A DNA stretch of 64,000 nucleotides from Mycolicibacterium chitae (GTDB lineage Bacteria > Actinomycetota > Actinomycetes > Mycobacteriales > Mycobacteriaceae), in assembly GCF_900637205.1 (NCBI RefSeq), contig NZ_LR134355.1, forward strand, positions 620,001 through 684,000, written 5' to 3'. Shown one piece after another: positions 40,154 to 48,150 of the stretch (its first letter is position 1; the number at the start of each line of letters is the position of its first letter). The translations under genes and the position numbers were made by a program. The notes beneath the pieces are model-generated. The model was given only the letters and a program-made list of their open reading frames with translations. It made no database searches and had not been told where the DNA came from.

Positions 40154-41670
40154 CAGGGCAGGATCGCGGTGCGGAGTACCGGCTCGGCCGCGGCCTGCCG
40201 GCGGTGCAGGCCGTGCCGCAGCGCGCCGAGCAGCGCGGTGCGGGTCTCGCGCGGATCGATCAGTTCGTCGAACCCGAGATTCGCCGCCGAGTTGAACGAG
40301 GCCCGCAGTTCGGCGTCGTGCAACCGGTCGGAGAGTTCGGCATCGGCCTTGGCGGCCCGGCTCAGCGCGCCGGCGCTCATGGCCCCCATGGTGGCCCCGG
40401 GGTAGCCGAACGTCGCGACCTGATCGTCGAACCCCAACAGCGACATCACCATTGACCCGAACCCGTAGGCCTTGCGCAGCGTCAGGTGCAGCTTGATGGT
40501 CGTCGCCGTGGTCTGCGCGGTGAACATCCTGGCGCCGCTGAGCAACACGCCGTCTCGCTCGGAGCGGCTGCCCGGCAGCATGCCGGGATTGTCGGCGAGG
40601 AAGACGATCGGCAGGTGGAAGGCGTCGGCGACCATGATGAAGTGCGCGGCCTTGTCGGCGGCGTCGGAATCGATGGAGCCGGCCATCACCTGCGGCTGAT
40701 TGGCCACCACCGCCACCGGATGTCCGCCGAGGTGCGCCAGGGCGCAGACGATCCCACGGCCGAAGTTCGGCTGCACCTCCAACCAGTCCGAGTCGTCGAA
40801 GACCACGTCGAGCACCGCGCGCATGTCGTAGACCCGGCGGTTGTCGCGGGGGACGATCTCGAGCAGTTCCGGAGTGGGCCGCGGCTCGGCGTCGGCGGCG
40901 CGGGACGGGGGGTAGGACCAGGCGCTCGAAGGGAAGTAGGACAGGTAATGCCGGACAGTGTCCAGCGCGGCGGCGTCGTCCTCGACGACGTTGTGGATCA
41001 CCCCGCTGGGCAGCGCGACCCCCGGACCGCCGAGGGTCTCCTTCGAGATCTCCTCTCCGGTGGACTCTTTGACCACCGGGGGACCGGCGGTGAAGATCGC
41101 TCCGTGGCGACTCATGATGCGGAAGTCGCAGACGGGGGCGACCAGCGCGCCGTGGCCCGCCGAGGGGCCGAGGACCGCGGCGACCGTCGGCACCTGCCCG
41201 GAGCAGCGGGCCTGGGCGATCAGGTCGGTCGGGGAGCGGCCGCCGTGCTTGCCGGGCCGGAAGCCGGCCCCCTCGAGCAGCATCACCAGCGGAATCCGGT
41301 TGCGCAGCGCCAGTTCCGCGATCCGGTAGCGCTTCGAGTTGCTGCCCGCGCCGATGGTCCCGGCGACGGTGGTGAAGTCCTCCGCGCCGACCATGATCGG
41401 CGCGCCGTCGACCTCACCGGAGCCGGCCACGATGCCGTCGGCGGCGACCTCGCCGCCCACCAGGGTGCCGAGTTCGCGGAAGCTGCCCGGGTCCAGTAGC
41501 CGCTCGATGCGGGCGCGGGCGTCGAGTTTGCCGCCACCGCGGTGGGTGGCGAGGCGGTCGGCGCCACCCATGGCCCGCGACCGTGCGCGGCGCGCCTCGA
41601 GGTCGGCCAGCGTCTCCGCCCAGGCCGCCGAATTGGCCTGGGCCTGCGCGGCGCGCCGCGATTCGGTCAT
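40153..41670 (-). CDS. Acyl-CoA carboxylase, carboxyltransferase (beta) subunit
   Basis: A 505-residue AccD-like protein with two crotonase-fold carboxyltransferase halves. DPGSFRELGTLVGG, MVGAEDFTTVAGTIG and GHGALVAPVCDF in the first half and NFGRGIVCALAHLGG, LADNPGMLPGSRSE and GYPGATMGAMSAG in the second are typical of propionyl/methylcrotonyl/geranyl-CoA carboxylases. No biotin carboxylase or biotin carrier gene is nearby, so it must use an AccA-type partner encoded elsewhere. It could carboxylate a branched or isoprenoid-like acyl-CoA, or act as a decarboxylase. It heads the leftward operon with site F upstream; GAGGAGAAGC precedes the ATG. Confidence 0.92.
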   Translation of the reverse strand: MTESRRAAQAQANSAAWAETLADLEARRARSRAMGGADRLATHRGGGKLDARARIERLLDPGSFRELGTLVGGEVAADGIVAGSGEVDGAPIMVGAEDFTTVAGTIGAGSNSKRYRIAELALRNRIPLVMLLEGAGFRPGKHGGRSPTDLIAQARCSGQVPTVAAVLGPSAGHGALVAPVCDFRIMSRHGAIFTAGPPVVKESTGEEISKETLGGPGVALPSGVIHNVVEDDAAALDTVRHYLSYFPSSAWSYPPSRAADAEPRPTPELLEIVPRDNRRVYDMRAVLDVVFDDSDWLEVQPNFGRGIVCALAHLGGHPVAVVANQPQVMAGSIDSDAADKAAHFIMVADAFHLPIVFLADNPGMLPGSRSERDGVLLSGARMFTAQTTATTIKLHLTLRKAYGFGSMVMSLLGFDDQVATFGYPGATMGAMSAGALSRAAKADAELSDRLHDAELRASFNSAANLGFDELIDPRETRTALLGALRHGLHRRQAAAEPVLRTAILP

Positions 41671-41716
41671 GCTTCTCCTCGCCGGCCGGATGGGACATTG
41701 ACCCTACCGAATTACT

Positions 41717-41731
41717 TACTGTAGCGTCCAC
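41717..41731. promoter_or_regulatory. Candidate operator, one mismatch (site F)
   Basis: TACTGTAGCGTCCAC differs from TAC-W-GTAR-N3-YTAC at one position. It lies in the 65-bp gap between the carboxylase (start 41670) and LLM (start 41736) genes. TACTGT at 41717-41722 as -10 would put the rightward transcript start about 7 nt before the ATG, giving a near-leaderless message. Confidence 0.45.
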
Positions 41732-41735
41732 GATC

Positions 41736-42767
41736 ATGTCGGGGCCCCTGAAGATCGACCGTGGAATCCCCAGCCAACTCGACCGGGTGCCCGAACTCGC
41801 GCGCGCCCACGAGCGGGCCGGTTACGACGGTTGTTGGACGGGGGAGATCAACCATGATCCGTTCCTGCCGTTGACGTTGGCCGCCGAGCACACCACCACC
41901 ATGGAGCTGGGCACCAGCATCGCCGTTGCCTTCGCGCGCAGCCCGATGACGGTCGCAAACCTCGGCTGGGATCTGCAGGCGTACTCCCGCGGCCGGTTCA
42001 TCCTGGGTCTGGGCACCCAGATTCAGCCGCACATCGAGAAGCGATTCGGGATGCCGTGGAGTCACCCGGTGCGGCGGATGGCGGAATTCATTGCGGCCCT
42101 GCGGGAAATCTGGTCCTGCTGGAGCACCGGGGAGCGCCTGGACTTCCAGGGCGAGTTCTACACCCACACCCTGATGACGCCGATGTTCACCCCGGAGCCC
42201 TCGGACTTCGGTACGCCCAAGGTCTTCGTCGCGGCGGTCGGCACGGGCATGACGCAGATGTGCGGCGCGGTGGCCGATGGGCTGCTGGTGCACGCCTTTA
42301 CCACCCGCAAGTACCTCGAGGAGGTCACCGAACCGGCGCTGGCCCGCGGCCTGCAGGGCAGCGGCAGGGACCGCGCCGACTTCGAGGTGTCCAGCCCGGT
42401 CTTCGTCGTGACCGGCCGCGACGAACGCGAAATGAGTGCCGCCGCTGCAGCTTTCCGGAAGCAGATCGCCTTCTACGGGTCGACGCCCGCGTATCGGCGG
42501 GTGCTGGAACTGCACGGCTGGGGAGAGCTGCAGCCGGAGTTGCGGCGGCTGTCGCTGGCGGGTGAATGGGACGCCATGGCCGAGGTGATCGACGACGAGG
42601 TCCTGTCCGCGTTCGCCGTCGTCGCACCCGTCGACGAGGTCGGTGCGGCGCTGGCGCGCCGCTGTGCCGGCGTGATCGACCGGGTCCTGCCGGGCTTCGC
42701 GGGTGAGACTCCCGAGTCGGTGATCGCGGCCGTGCTCGACGAGGTGCGCGCGTCGCGCGACGACTGA
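41736..42767 (+). CDS. LLM-class F420-dependent oxidoreductase
   Basis: A 343-residue luciferase-like protein. GIPSQLDRVPELARAHERAG, YDGCWTGEINHDPFLPLTLA and TSIAVAFARSPMTVANLGWD, plus GRFILGLGTQIQPHIEKRFG, match the group typified by MSMEG_2256 as I recall it. ATG 41736 is chosen; the frame is open upstream, but that part is antisense to the carboxylase gene. It is not a close paralogue of the LLM protein at 37806. No ribosome binding site is visible, consistent with a near-leaderless start. First gene of the LLM-SDR-P450-SDR operon. Confidence 0.9.
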   Translation: MSGPLKIDRGIPSQLDRVPELARAHERAGYDGCWTGEINHDPFLPLTLAAEHTTTMELGTSIAVAFARSPMTVANLGWDLQAYSRGRFILGLGTQIQPHIEKRFGMPWSHPVRRMAEFIAALREIWSCWSTGERLDFQGEFYTHTLMTPMFTPEPSDFGTPKVFVAAVGTGMTQMCGAVADGLLVHAFTTRKYLEEVTEPALARGLQGSGRDRADFEVSSPVFVVTGRDEREMSAAAAAFRKQIAFYGSTPAYRRVLELHGWGELQPELRRLSLAGEWDAMAEVIDDEVLSAFAVVAPVDEVGAALARRCAGVIDRVLPGFAGETPESVIAAVLDEVRASRDD

Positions 42768-42777
42768 GGGGAACGAC

Positions 42778-43635
42778 ATGAAGAACACTGTCGGCGGTAA
42801 GACCGTCGTCATCACCGGGGCCGCGCGCGGTATCGGCTACGCCACCGCGAAGGCGCTGCTGGCCAAGGGTGCCCGGGTGGTGATCGGCGACCGTGACGTT
42901 CCCGTATTGGACCGGGCGGTCGCCGAGTTGGCCGCGCGCGGGCCGGTGTCGGGGCACGCGCTCGACGTCACCGACCCTGAGTCGTTCGCGGCCTTTCTGG
43001 ACAAGGCGCGCGCTGACGGCGCTGGACGGGTGGACATCCTGATCAACAACGCCGGGGTGATGCCGGTGGGTCCATTCCTGGAGCAGTCCGAGCAGGCCAT
43101 CCGCACGGCCCTCGAGGTGAACTTCTACGGCGTGCTCAACGGTTGCCGGCTGGTGCTGCCGGAGATGGTCGCCCGCGGCGGTGGCCACATCGTCAACATC
43201 GCCTCGCTGGCCGGCGTGGTCGCGGTGCCCGGGCAGGTGGTCTACGCGGGCACCAAGTTCGCGGTCGTCGGACTGTCCACCGCGATGGCCGACGAGTTCG
43301 CCGGACGCGGGGTCGACGTCAGCGTGGTGATGCCGCCGTTCACGCGTACCGAACTGATCGCCGGGACCAAGTCGTCGGGTGCGAGTCGACCCGTCGAACC
43401 GCAGGTGATCGCCGACGCGGTGGTCGCGGTGCTGAACAAGCCCAAGACCCACGTCGCCGTGCCGTATCCGATGCGGTTCGTCTCGCCGATCCTGGCGATA
43501 CTCGGACCGCGCACCCGTCGGCGCCTGCACAAGGCGATGGGATCGGACCGGCTGTTCCTGGACTTCGACGAGGGCGCCCGGCGCGCCTACGCGCGCCGCG
43601 CGGAGTCGGCGACCGGGGTGGTTTCCGAGAGCTGA
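42778..43635 (+). CDS. Short-chain dehydrogenase/reductase
   Basis: A 285-residue SDR. NAD(P) loop TGAARGIG (13-20), NNAGVMPVG, S143 and Y156xxxK160 (YAGTK) are all intact. GVVAVPGQVVYAGTKFAVVG and the long basic C-terminus (GPRTRRRLHKAMGSDRLF) are common in mycobacterial lipid-type SDRs. It lies 10 bp after the LLM gene with GAGGGGAACG as ribosome binding site. It probably interconverts a hydroxyl and keto group in the same pathway as the following P450. Confidence 0.92.
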   Translation: MKNTVGGKTVVITGAARGIGYATAKALLAKGARVVIGDRDVPVLDRAVAELAARGPVSGHALDVTDPESFAAFLDKARADGAGRVDILINNAGVMPVGPFLEQSEQAIRTALEVNFYGVLNGCRLVLPEMVARGGGHIVNIASLAGVVAVPGQVVYAGTKFAVVGLSTAMADEFAGRGVDVSVVMPPFTRTELIAGTKSSGASRPVEPQVIADAVVAVLNKPKTHVAVPYPMRFVSPILAILGPRTRRRLHKAMGSDRLFLDFDEGARRAYARRAESATGVVSES

Positions 43636-43668
43636 GGGGGCCGCGGTCCCACTACTGAATGTCTTACC

Positions 43669-43683
43669 GCAACTGCTACTGTG
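43669..43683. promoter_or_regulatory. Weak operator match (site G)
   Basis: On the minus strand this reads CACAGTAGCAGTTGC, two mismatches from TAC-W-GTAR-N3-YTAC. It lies 56-70 bp upstream of the P450 start at 43739, in the 103-bp gap after the SDR gene. TACTGT (43677-43682) could be a -10 for a separate P450-SDR transcript. Confidence 0.35.
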
Positions 43684-43738
43684 GATGCACCCACCAGGGG
43701 GACCCCGGTGGTGGGGTGGGCGGCAGGCGGGAGCTGTG

Positions 43739-44977
43739 ATGAGCGATGCGACCACGATCGAGTCGGCCGGCGCGATGCTGGCCGACCCAAAGGCATACAC
43801 CGACGAGGGGCGACTGCATGCCGGACTGACCCGACTGCGGGCCACCGCACCGGTCTCCTATGTCGACGTCGGCGACTACGCGCCGTTCTGGGCGATCACC
43901 AAGCACGCCGACATCATGGAGATCGAGCGGGCCAACGACATCTTCACCAACTCGCCGCGGCCGGTGCTGGTGACGCGGGAGGCCGACGAGCAGCAGGCGG
44001 CCGTGGGGATCCGGACGCTGATCCACATGGACGACCCTGAGCACCGCGACTTCCGCGCCATCGGCGCCAACTGGTTCCGGCCAAAGGCCATGCGGGCGTT
44101 GAAAGCCCGTGCCGACGAGCTGGCCAAGCAGTTCGTCGACAAGATGGTGGCGGCCGGGCCCGAGTGCGACTTCGTCCAGCAGGTGGCGGTCAACTATCCG
44201 CTGTACATGATCATGTCCCTGCTCGGCGTGCCGGAGCAGGACTTCGCTTCGATGCTGAAGTGGACTCAGGAAATGTTCGGTAACGACGACGATGAGTTCA
44301 AACGCGGGGACAGCAAGGAAGAGCAGATGATGGCCCTGCTCGAAATGTTCCAGTACTTCACCGAATTGACCGCCGCGCGCCGGGCCAACCCCACCGACGA
44401 CCTGGGCTCGGCGATCGCCAACGCGACCATCAACGGCGAGCCGCTCTCCGACATCGAGACCGTGTCCTACTACGCGATCGTCGCCGCGGCCGGCCACGAC
44501 ACCACCAGCGCGAGTATCTCCGGGGGAATGCATGCGCTGATCGAGAACCCGGATCAGTTGGCCAAGTTGCAGGCGGATCCGGGTTTGATGCCGTTGGCGG
44601 TCGAGGAGATGATCCGCTGGACCACGCCGGTCAAGGAGTTCATGCGCACAGCGCAGCAGGACTACGACCTTCGCGGGGTGCGGATCGCGGCGGGGGATTC
44701 GGTGCTGCTGTCCTACGTGTCGGCCAACCGCGACGAGGACATCTTCGATGACCCGTTCACCTTTGACGTGACCCGAGATCCGAACAAGCACATCGCCTTT
44801 GGCTACGGCGTGCATTTCTGTCTGGGGGCGGCGCTGGCGCGCATGGAGGTCAACAGCTTCTTCACCGAGTTGCTGCCGCGGCTGAAGTCGGTGGAACTGA
44901 CCGGGCCCGCGCAGCACGTGGCGACCACGTTCGTCGGCGGGCTCAAGCATCTGCCGATACGCTACGAACTCGCCTGA
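43739..44977 (+). CDS. Cytochrome P450
   Basis: A 412-residue P450 starting MSDATTIESAGAMLADPKAY at 43739 with GGCGGGAG upstream; the in-frame upstream codons look non-coding. I-helix AAAGHDTTSA, ExxR (EEMIR) and the haem Cys C361 in FGYGVHFCLGAALARME are canonical. The long acidic insertion after WTQEMFG (NDDDEFKRGDSKEEQ) and FTNSPRPVLVT place it near bacterial P450s that oxidise steroids or terpenoids, but no subfamily is claimed. It differs from the P450 at 25849 in I-helix type. Followed 23 bp later by an SDR. Confidence 0.93.
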   Translation: MSDATTIESAGAMLADPKAYTDEGRLHAGLTRLRATAPVSYVDVGDYAPFWAITKHADIMEIERANDIFTNSPRPVLVTREADEQQAAVGIRTLIHMDDPEHRDFRAIGANWFRPKAMRALKARADELAKQFVDKMVAAGPECDFVQQVAVNYPLYMIMSLLGVPEQDFASMLKWTQEMFGNDDDEFKRGDSKEEQMMALLEMFQYFTELTAARRANPTDDLGSAIANATINGEPLSDIETVSYYAIVAAAGHDTTSASISGGMHALIENPDQLAKLQADPGLMPLAVEEMIRWTTPVKEFMRTAQQDYDLRGVRIAAGDSVLLSYVSANRDEDIFDDPFTFDVTRDPNKHIAFGYGVHFCLGAALARMEVNSFFTELLPRLKSVELTGPAQHVATTFVGGLKHLPIRYELA

Positions 44978-45000
44978 TCCCTCGATGCAGCGGAGAAGCC

Positions 45001-45813
45001 ATGGTTTTCGCTGAGAAGTACGGTCCGTGGGCGCTGGTTGCCGGCGCCTCGGACGGCGTGGGTGCCGCCCTGGCCGAAACGCTCGCCGAACGCGGGCTCA
45101 ACGTGGTGCTCGTCGCGCGTCGAGAGGCCAAGCTGCGCGAGGTCGCCGACGGTATCGCCGAGCGGATGGCCGTCGAGACGAAGGTGGTCGCGGTCGATCT
45201 GTCCGCTGCGGGTGCGACCGAGACCATCTGCGCGGCAACGGAAGGACTGGAGATCGGCTACCTCGCGTACTGCGCGGGGGCGGACCCGGAGTTCAGTCCG
45301 TTCCTCGCCAAGCCAATCGCGAGCGCCGAGGCGATGCTGGAGCGCAACTGCGCAGTGCCGATGCGGCTGTGCCATCACTTTGCGCCGGCCATGGTGGAAC
45401 GTGGGCGAGGCGGAATCCTGATCTTCGGCTCGGGGGCCGGGTTTGTCGGCGGACCCAACATGGTGGCCTACGGCGCCTCGAAGGCCTTCGACATGGTCTT
45501 CGCCGAGGCGCTGTGGAGCGAACTCCACGGCAGCGGCGTCGATGTGGTGGGCCTCATCCTGGGCAAGACCGATACGCCGGCGTTGCGCACGCTCGAGCAC
45601 AGTCGCGGCAACATCGCCTCGCTCGACGAAACCCCCGAGGGGGCCGCGCCGGTCGCGCTCGTGGTCGAAACCGCGATGAGCAACATGGCCAACGGCCCCA
45701 CCGTCTACGTTGGCGCGGACATGGCCGCTGCCGCAGGCATGTTCGCGTCGATGAGTCGCAACGACGCGGTTCGGATGATGACTCAGATGATCGACAGCGC
45801 GATGGGCGACTGA
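45001..45813 (+). CDS. Short-chain dehydrogenase/reductase
   Basis: A 270-residue SDR of the DltE/hydroxysteroid-dehydrogenase-like kind. Cofactor loop AGASDGVG (14-21), VARREAKL after strand 2 indicating NADP preference, YCAG in place of NNAG, S144 region FGSGAG and Y157xxxK161 (YGASK) intact. It follows the P450 by 23 bp and converges with the amidohydrolase at 45823 (9 bp gap). It could oxidise the alcohol formed by the P450. Confidence 0.91.
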   Translation: MVFAEKYGPWALVAGASDGVGAALAETLAERGLNVVLVARREAKLREVADGIAERMAVETKVVAVDLSAAGATETICAATEGLEIGYLAYCAGADPEFSPFLAKPIASAEAMLERNCAVPMRLCHHFAPAMVERGRGGILIFGSGAGFVGGPNMVAYGASKAFDMVFAEALWSELHGSGVDVVGLILGKTDTPALRTLEHSRGNIASLDETPEGAAPVALVVETAMSNMANGPTVYVGADMAAAAGMFASMSRNDAVRMMTQMIDSAMGD

Positions 45814-45822
45814 CCCACCCGC

Positions 45823-47151
45823 CTACCGGGCCGAGGAGTTTGCGTGGGCCGCGGCGGTCAGGGCGTCCATGCCGCTGCCGCCGTTGCTGCGGTCGCGTTC
45901 GTGGGACAGGGCCCGGATCTCGACGTCGTGGCCTTCGACGGACTTGCGTAGCGCCCCGACGGTGGCCTGATCTTTGGGGATGTGGTTGAACGGCTCGAAC
46001 TGGTAGAGCTTCATGGCGTTCTCGTGGGTGATCTTGTTGATCTCCTCGTCGGTGACGTCGTAGGTGTCGAAGACCGCCGAGAGTTCTTCGGGGGCCCCGG
46101 GCCACATCGAGTCCGAGTGCGGGTAGTCCATCTCCCAGCAGATGTTGTCCACCCCGATCAGATGCCGGTTCTTCACCCCGACCGGGTCGGAGATGAAACA
46201 CGTCATGAAGTGCTCCCGGAACACCTCCGAGGGGAGTTTGCCGCCGAAGTCCTGATTGGTCCAGGTCGAATGCATCTCGAAGGTGCGGTCGACCCGGTCC
46301 AGGAAGTACGGGATCCAGCCCGTGCCGCCCTCGCTCAAGGCGATCTTCAGGGTCGGGAATTCCTTGATCGGCGCCGACCAGAGTAGATCCGCAGCAGCCT
46401 GGACGATGTTCATCGGCTGCAACGTGATCATCACATCCATCGGCGCATCCGGGGCGGTGATCGCCAACTTGCCCGAGGACCCGATGTGGACGTTCATCAC
46501 CGTCTCGGTATCGACCAGGGCTTCCCAGACCGGGCGCCAGTACTCCAGATCATGAAAACTCGGATACCCCAGGGTGGAGGGGTTCTCGGTGAACGTCAGC
46601 GAGTGCACCCCCTTGTCGGCCACCCGGCGGATCTCCTGGGCGCACAACTGCGGATTCCAGATCGCCGGGATCGCCATCGGAATGAACCGGCCCGGGTGCG
46701 ATCCGCACCATTCGTCGATGTGCCAGTCGTTGTAGGCCTGCACCAACGCCATCGAGAACTCGTCATCATCGGTGGCGAACAACCGCGCGGCGAACCCCGG
46801 GAACGACGGAAAGTTCATCGTGGCCAACACCCCACCGGCGGACATGTCCTTGACCCGCTCAGCCGGGTCATAACACCCCTTGCGGATCTCATCAAGACCC
46901 TGCGGCTCCAGGCCGTACTCCTCCTTGGGCCGGCCCGCCACCGCATTCAACGCCACATTCGGGATCACCACATCCCGGAACTGCCAGGTATCGGACCCAT
47001 CGGCGTTGTGCACCAACCGCGGCGCCTCATCGACATACTTGGCCGGCAGATGATTCTTGAACATCTCCGGCGGCTCGATGATGTGATCATCCACCGAAAT
47101 CAAAATCATGTCGTCCTTGTGCACCGCGCGCCCACCCTTCCCGTCGGCCAT
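45823..47151 (-). CDS. Amidohydrolase-2 family metal-dependent hydrolase
   Basis: A 442-residue amidohydrolase starting MADGKGGRAVHKDDM at 47151; the in-frame extension to 47199 lacks support, and a GTG nine codons in is an alternative. The metal motif is ISVDDHIIEPPEMF (D-D-H in place of HxH), with TVMNVHIGSSGK supplying a barrel His and NICWEMDYPHSDSMW the conserved Asp in MDYPHSDS. WDRVDRTF-type and PSEVFREHFMTCF segments are typical of large mycobacterial family members of about 400 aa. The C-terminal tail carries an extra low-complexity stretch (DRSNGGSGMDALTAAAHANS). Single leftward gene at the right border of the catabolic cluster. Confidence 0.9.
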   Translation of the reverse strand: MADGKGGRAVHKDDMILISVDDHIIEPPEMFKNHLPAKYVDEAPRLVHNADGSDTWQFRDVVIPNVALNAVAGRPKEEYGLEPQGLDEIRKGCYDPAERVKDMSAGGVLATMNFPSFPGFAARLFATDDDEFSMALVQAYNDWHIDEWCGSHPGRFIPMAIPAIWNPQLCAQEIRRVADKGVHSLTFTENPSTLGYPSFHDLEYWRPVWEALVDTETVMNVHIGSSGKLAITAPDAPMDVMITLQPMNIVQAAADLLWSAPIKEFPTLKIALSEGGTGWIPYFLDRVDRTFEMHSTWTNQDFGGKLPSEVFREHFMTCFISDPVGVKNRHLIGVDNICWEMDYPHSDSMWPGAPEELSAVFDTYDVTDEEINKITHENAMKLYQFEPFNHIPKDQATVGALRKSVEGHDVEIRALSHERDRSNGGSGMDALTAAAHANSSAR

Positions 47152-47237
47152 ACCGTTACGCCCCACGATAGCGGGTGCGGACGGGTTCGGACAGGGCAAA
47201 GGAACTTTACATCTGTCAGCGAATCTGTATCACCGGT

Positions 47238-48083
47238 TCAGGCGGTGAGCAGCGGGGCGAGCCACGAAAGTTGCGCGGGCAGTTGCGCGCTCCAGAATGC
47301 GCCGTTGTGCCCGCCGGGGGAGAAACCGCCCGCCGGCGGGGTGGGCAACTGCGCGATGAACTCCCGGGTGGCGCCGTAGAACGGATCGGAGGTGCCGCAG
47401 TCGATGCGCAGCGGGATGGACCCCAGTTCCGGCAGGCCCCACACGCTGTTGGCCGCGTAATCTTCGGCGCTGTCGAACGCACCGGGTGCCGCGGCGCCCG
47501 ACGAGGTCCACAGCGCGGGACTGACGGCCGCGATCGCCGCCGTCCGGGCCGCGCCCAACCGCGCGCCGAGCAACAACGCGCCGTAACCGCCCATCGACCA
47601 ACCGAGGAACGCCACCCGCGAGGTGTCCAGACCCTCGGAATCCAGCAGGGGCAGCAGCTCGTCGAGCACCATCGCGCCGGCGTCCTCGCCGGAGGCGCGC
47701 CGGTGCCAGTAACTGCCACCGCCGTCCACGGCCACGACCGCGAACGGCGGCAGGCCGGCATCGACGGCCTGAGCCAGACCCTGCTCCACGCCGCCGGCCA
47801 TCACGGTGGCGGCGTTGCTGTCCTTGCCGTGCAGGGCGATGACGGACCGCAGGGCGCCGGTCTGGTTGGGCGGGCGCGCGATGGCCCAATTGGTAGTGAC
47901 GCCGCGCGCCGCCGACGCGAAGGATCCGGTGACCATTGTGGGGGCGCTCGGAGACGGTGCCAGCGGTGCGGTTGGGGACAGCGGGACTGGTGATGCGCCC
48001 GCGGTGGCCGCGGAGCCCACCGCGCACGCGCCCGCGGCGCCCATCGCGAGGCGCAGGACCGCACGTCGACTCAGCTCCGACAC
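47238..48083 (-). CDS. Exported esterase / alpha-beta hydrolase (Rv0774c-like)
   Basis: A 281-residue secreted esterase. GTG 48083 gives VSELSRRAVLRLAMGAAGAC, a twin-arginine signal with a hydrophobic stretch and a possible lipobox-like LxAMGAAGAC region, followed by a Pro/Ser-rich linker. The catalytic core has the oxyanion motif ALHGKD, nucleophile elbow GWSMGGYGALL, an Asp in DCGTSDPFYG and His in GGHNGAFW, which fits the esterase-D/FrsA-type pattern. Rv0774c, in the same genomic position in M. tuberculosis, is an extracellular esterase. The upstream open frame to 48305 overlaps the divergent TetR gene and is not used. Confidence 0.85.
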   Translation of the reverse strand: MSELSRRAVLRLAMGAAGACAVGSAATAGASPVPLSPTAPLAPSPSAPTMVTGSFASAARGVTTNWAIARPPNQTGALRSVIALHGKDSNAATVMAGGVEQGLAQAVDAGLPPFAVVAVDGGGSYWHRRASGEDAGAMVLDELLPLLDSEGLDTSRVAFLGWSMGGYGALLLGARLGAARTAAIAAVSPALWTSSGAAAPGAFDSAEDYAANSVWGLPELGSIPLRIDCGTSDPFYGATREFIAQLPTPPAGGFSPGGHNGAFWSAQLPAQLSWLAPLLTA

Positions 48084-48150
48084 CCCCGATATCTTGCCAG
48101 CGCCTGTGTGTTTGGCCGAAAACGCCCAGCGTGAGGTACCTGCTGGCAGC

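Noticed and set aside
5905..43683. Recurring motif as a KstR or KstR2 (cholesterol) operator
   Set aside because: The sequences lack the AAC-GTT core of KstR and the CAAG-CTTG core of KstR2 as I know them.
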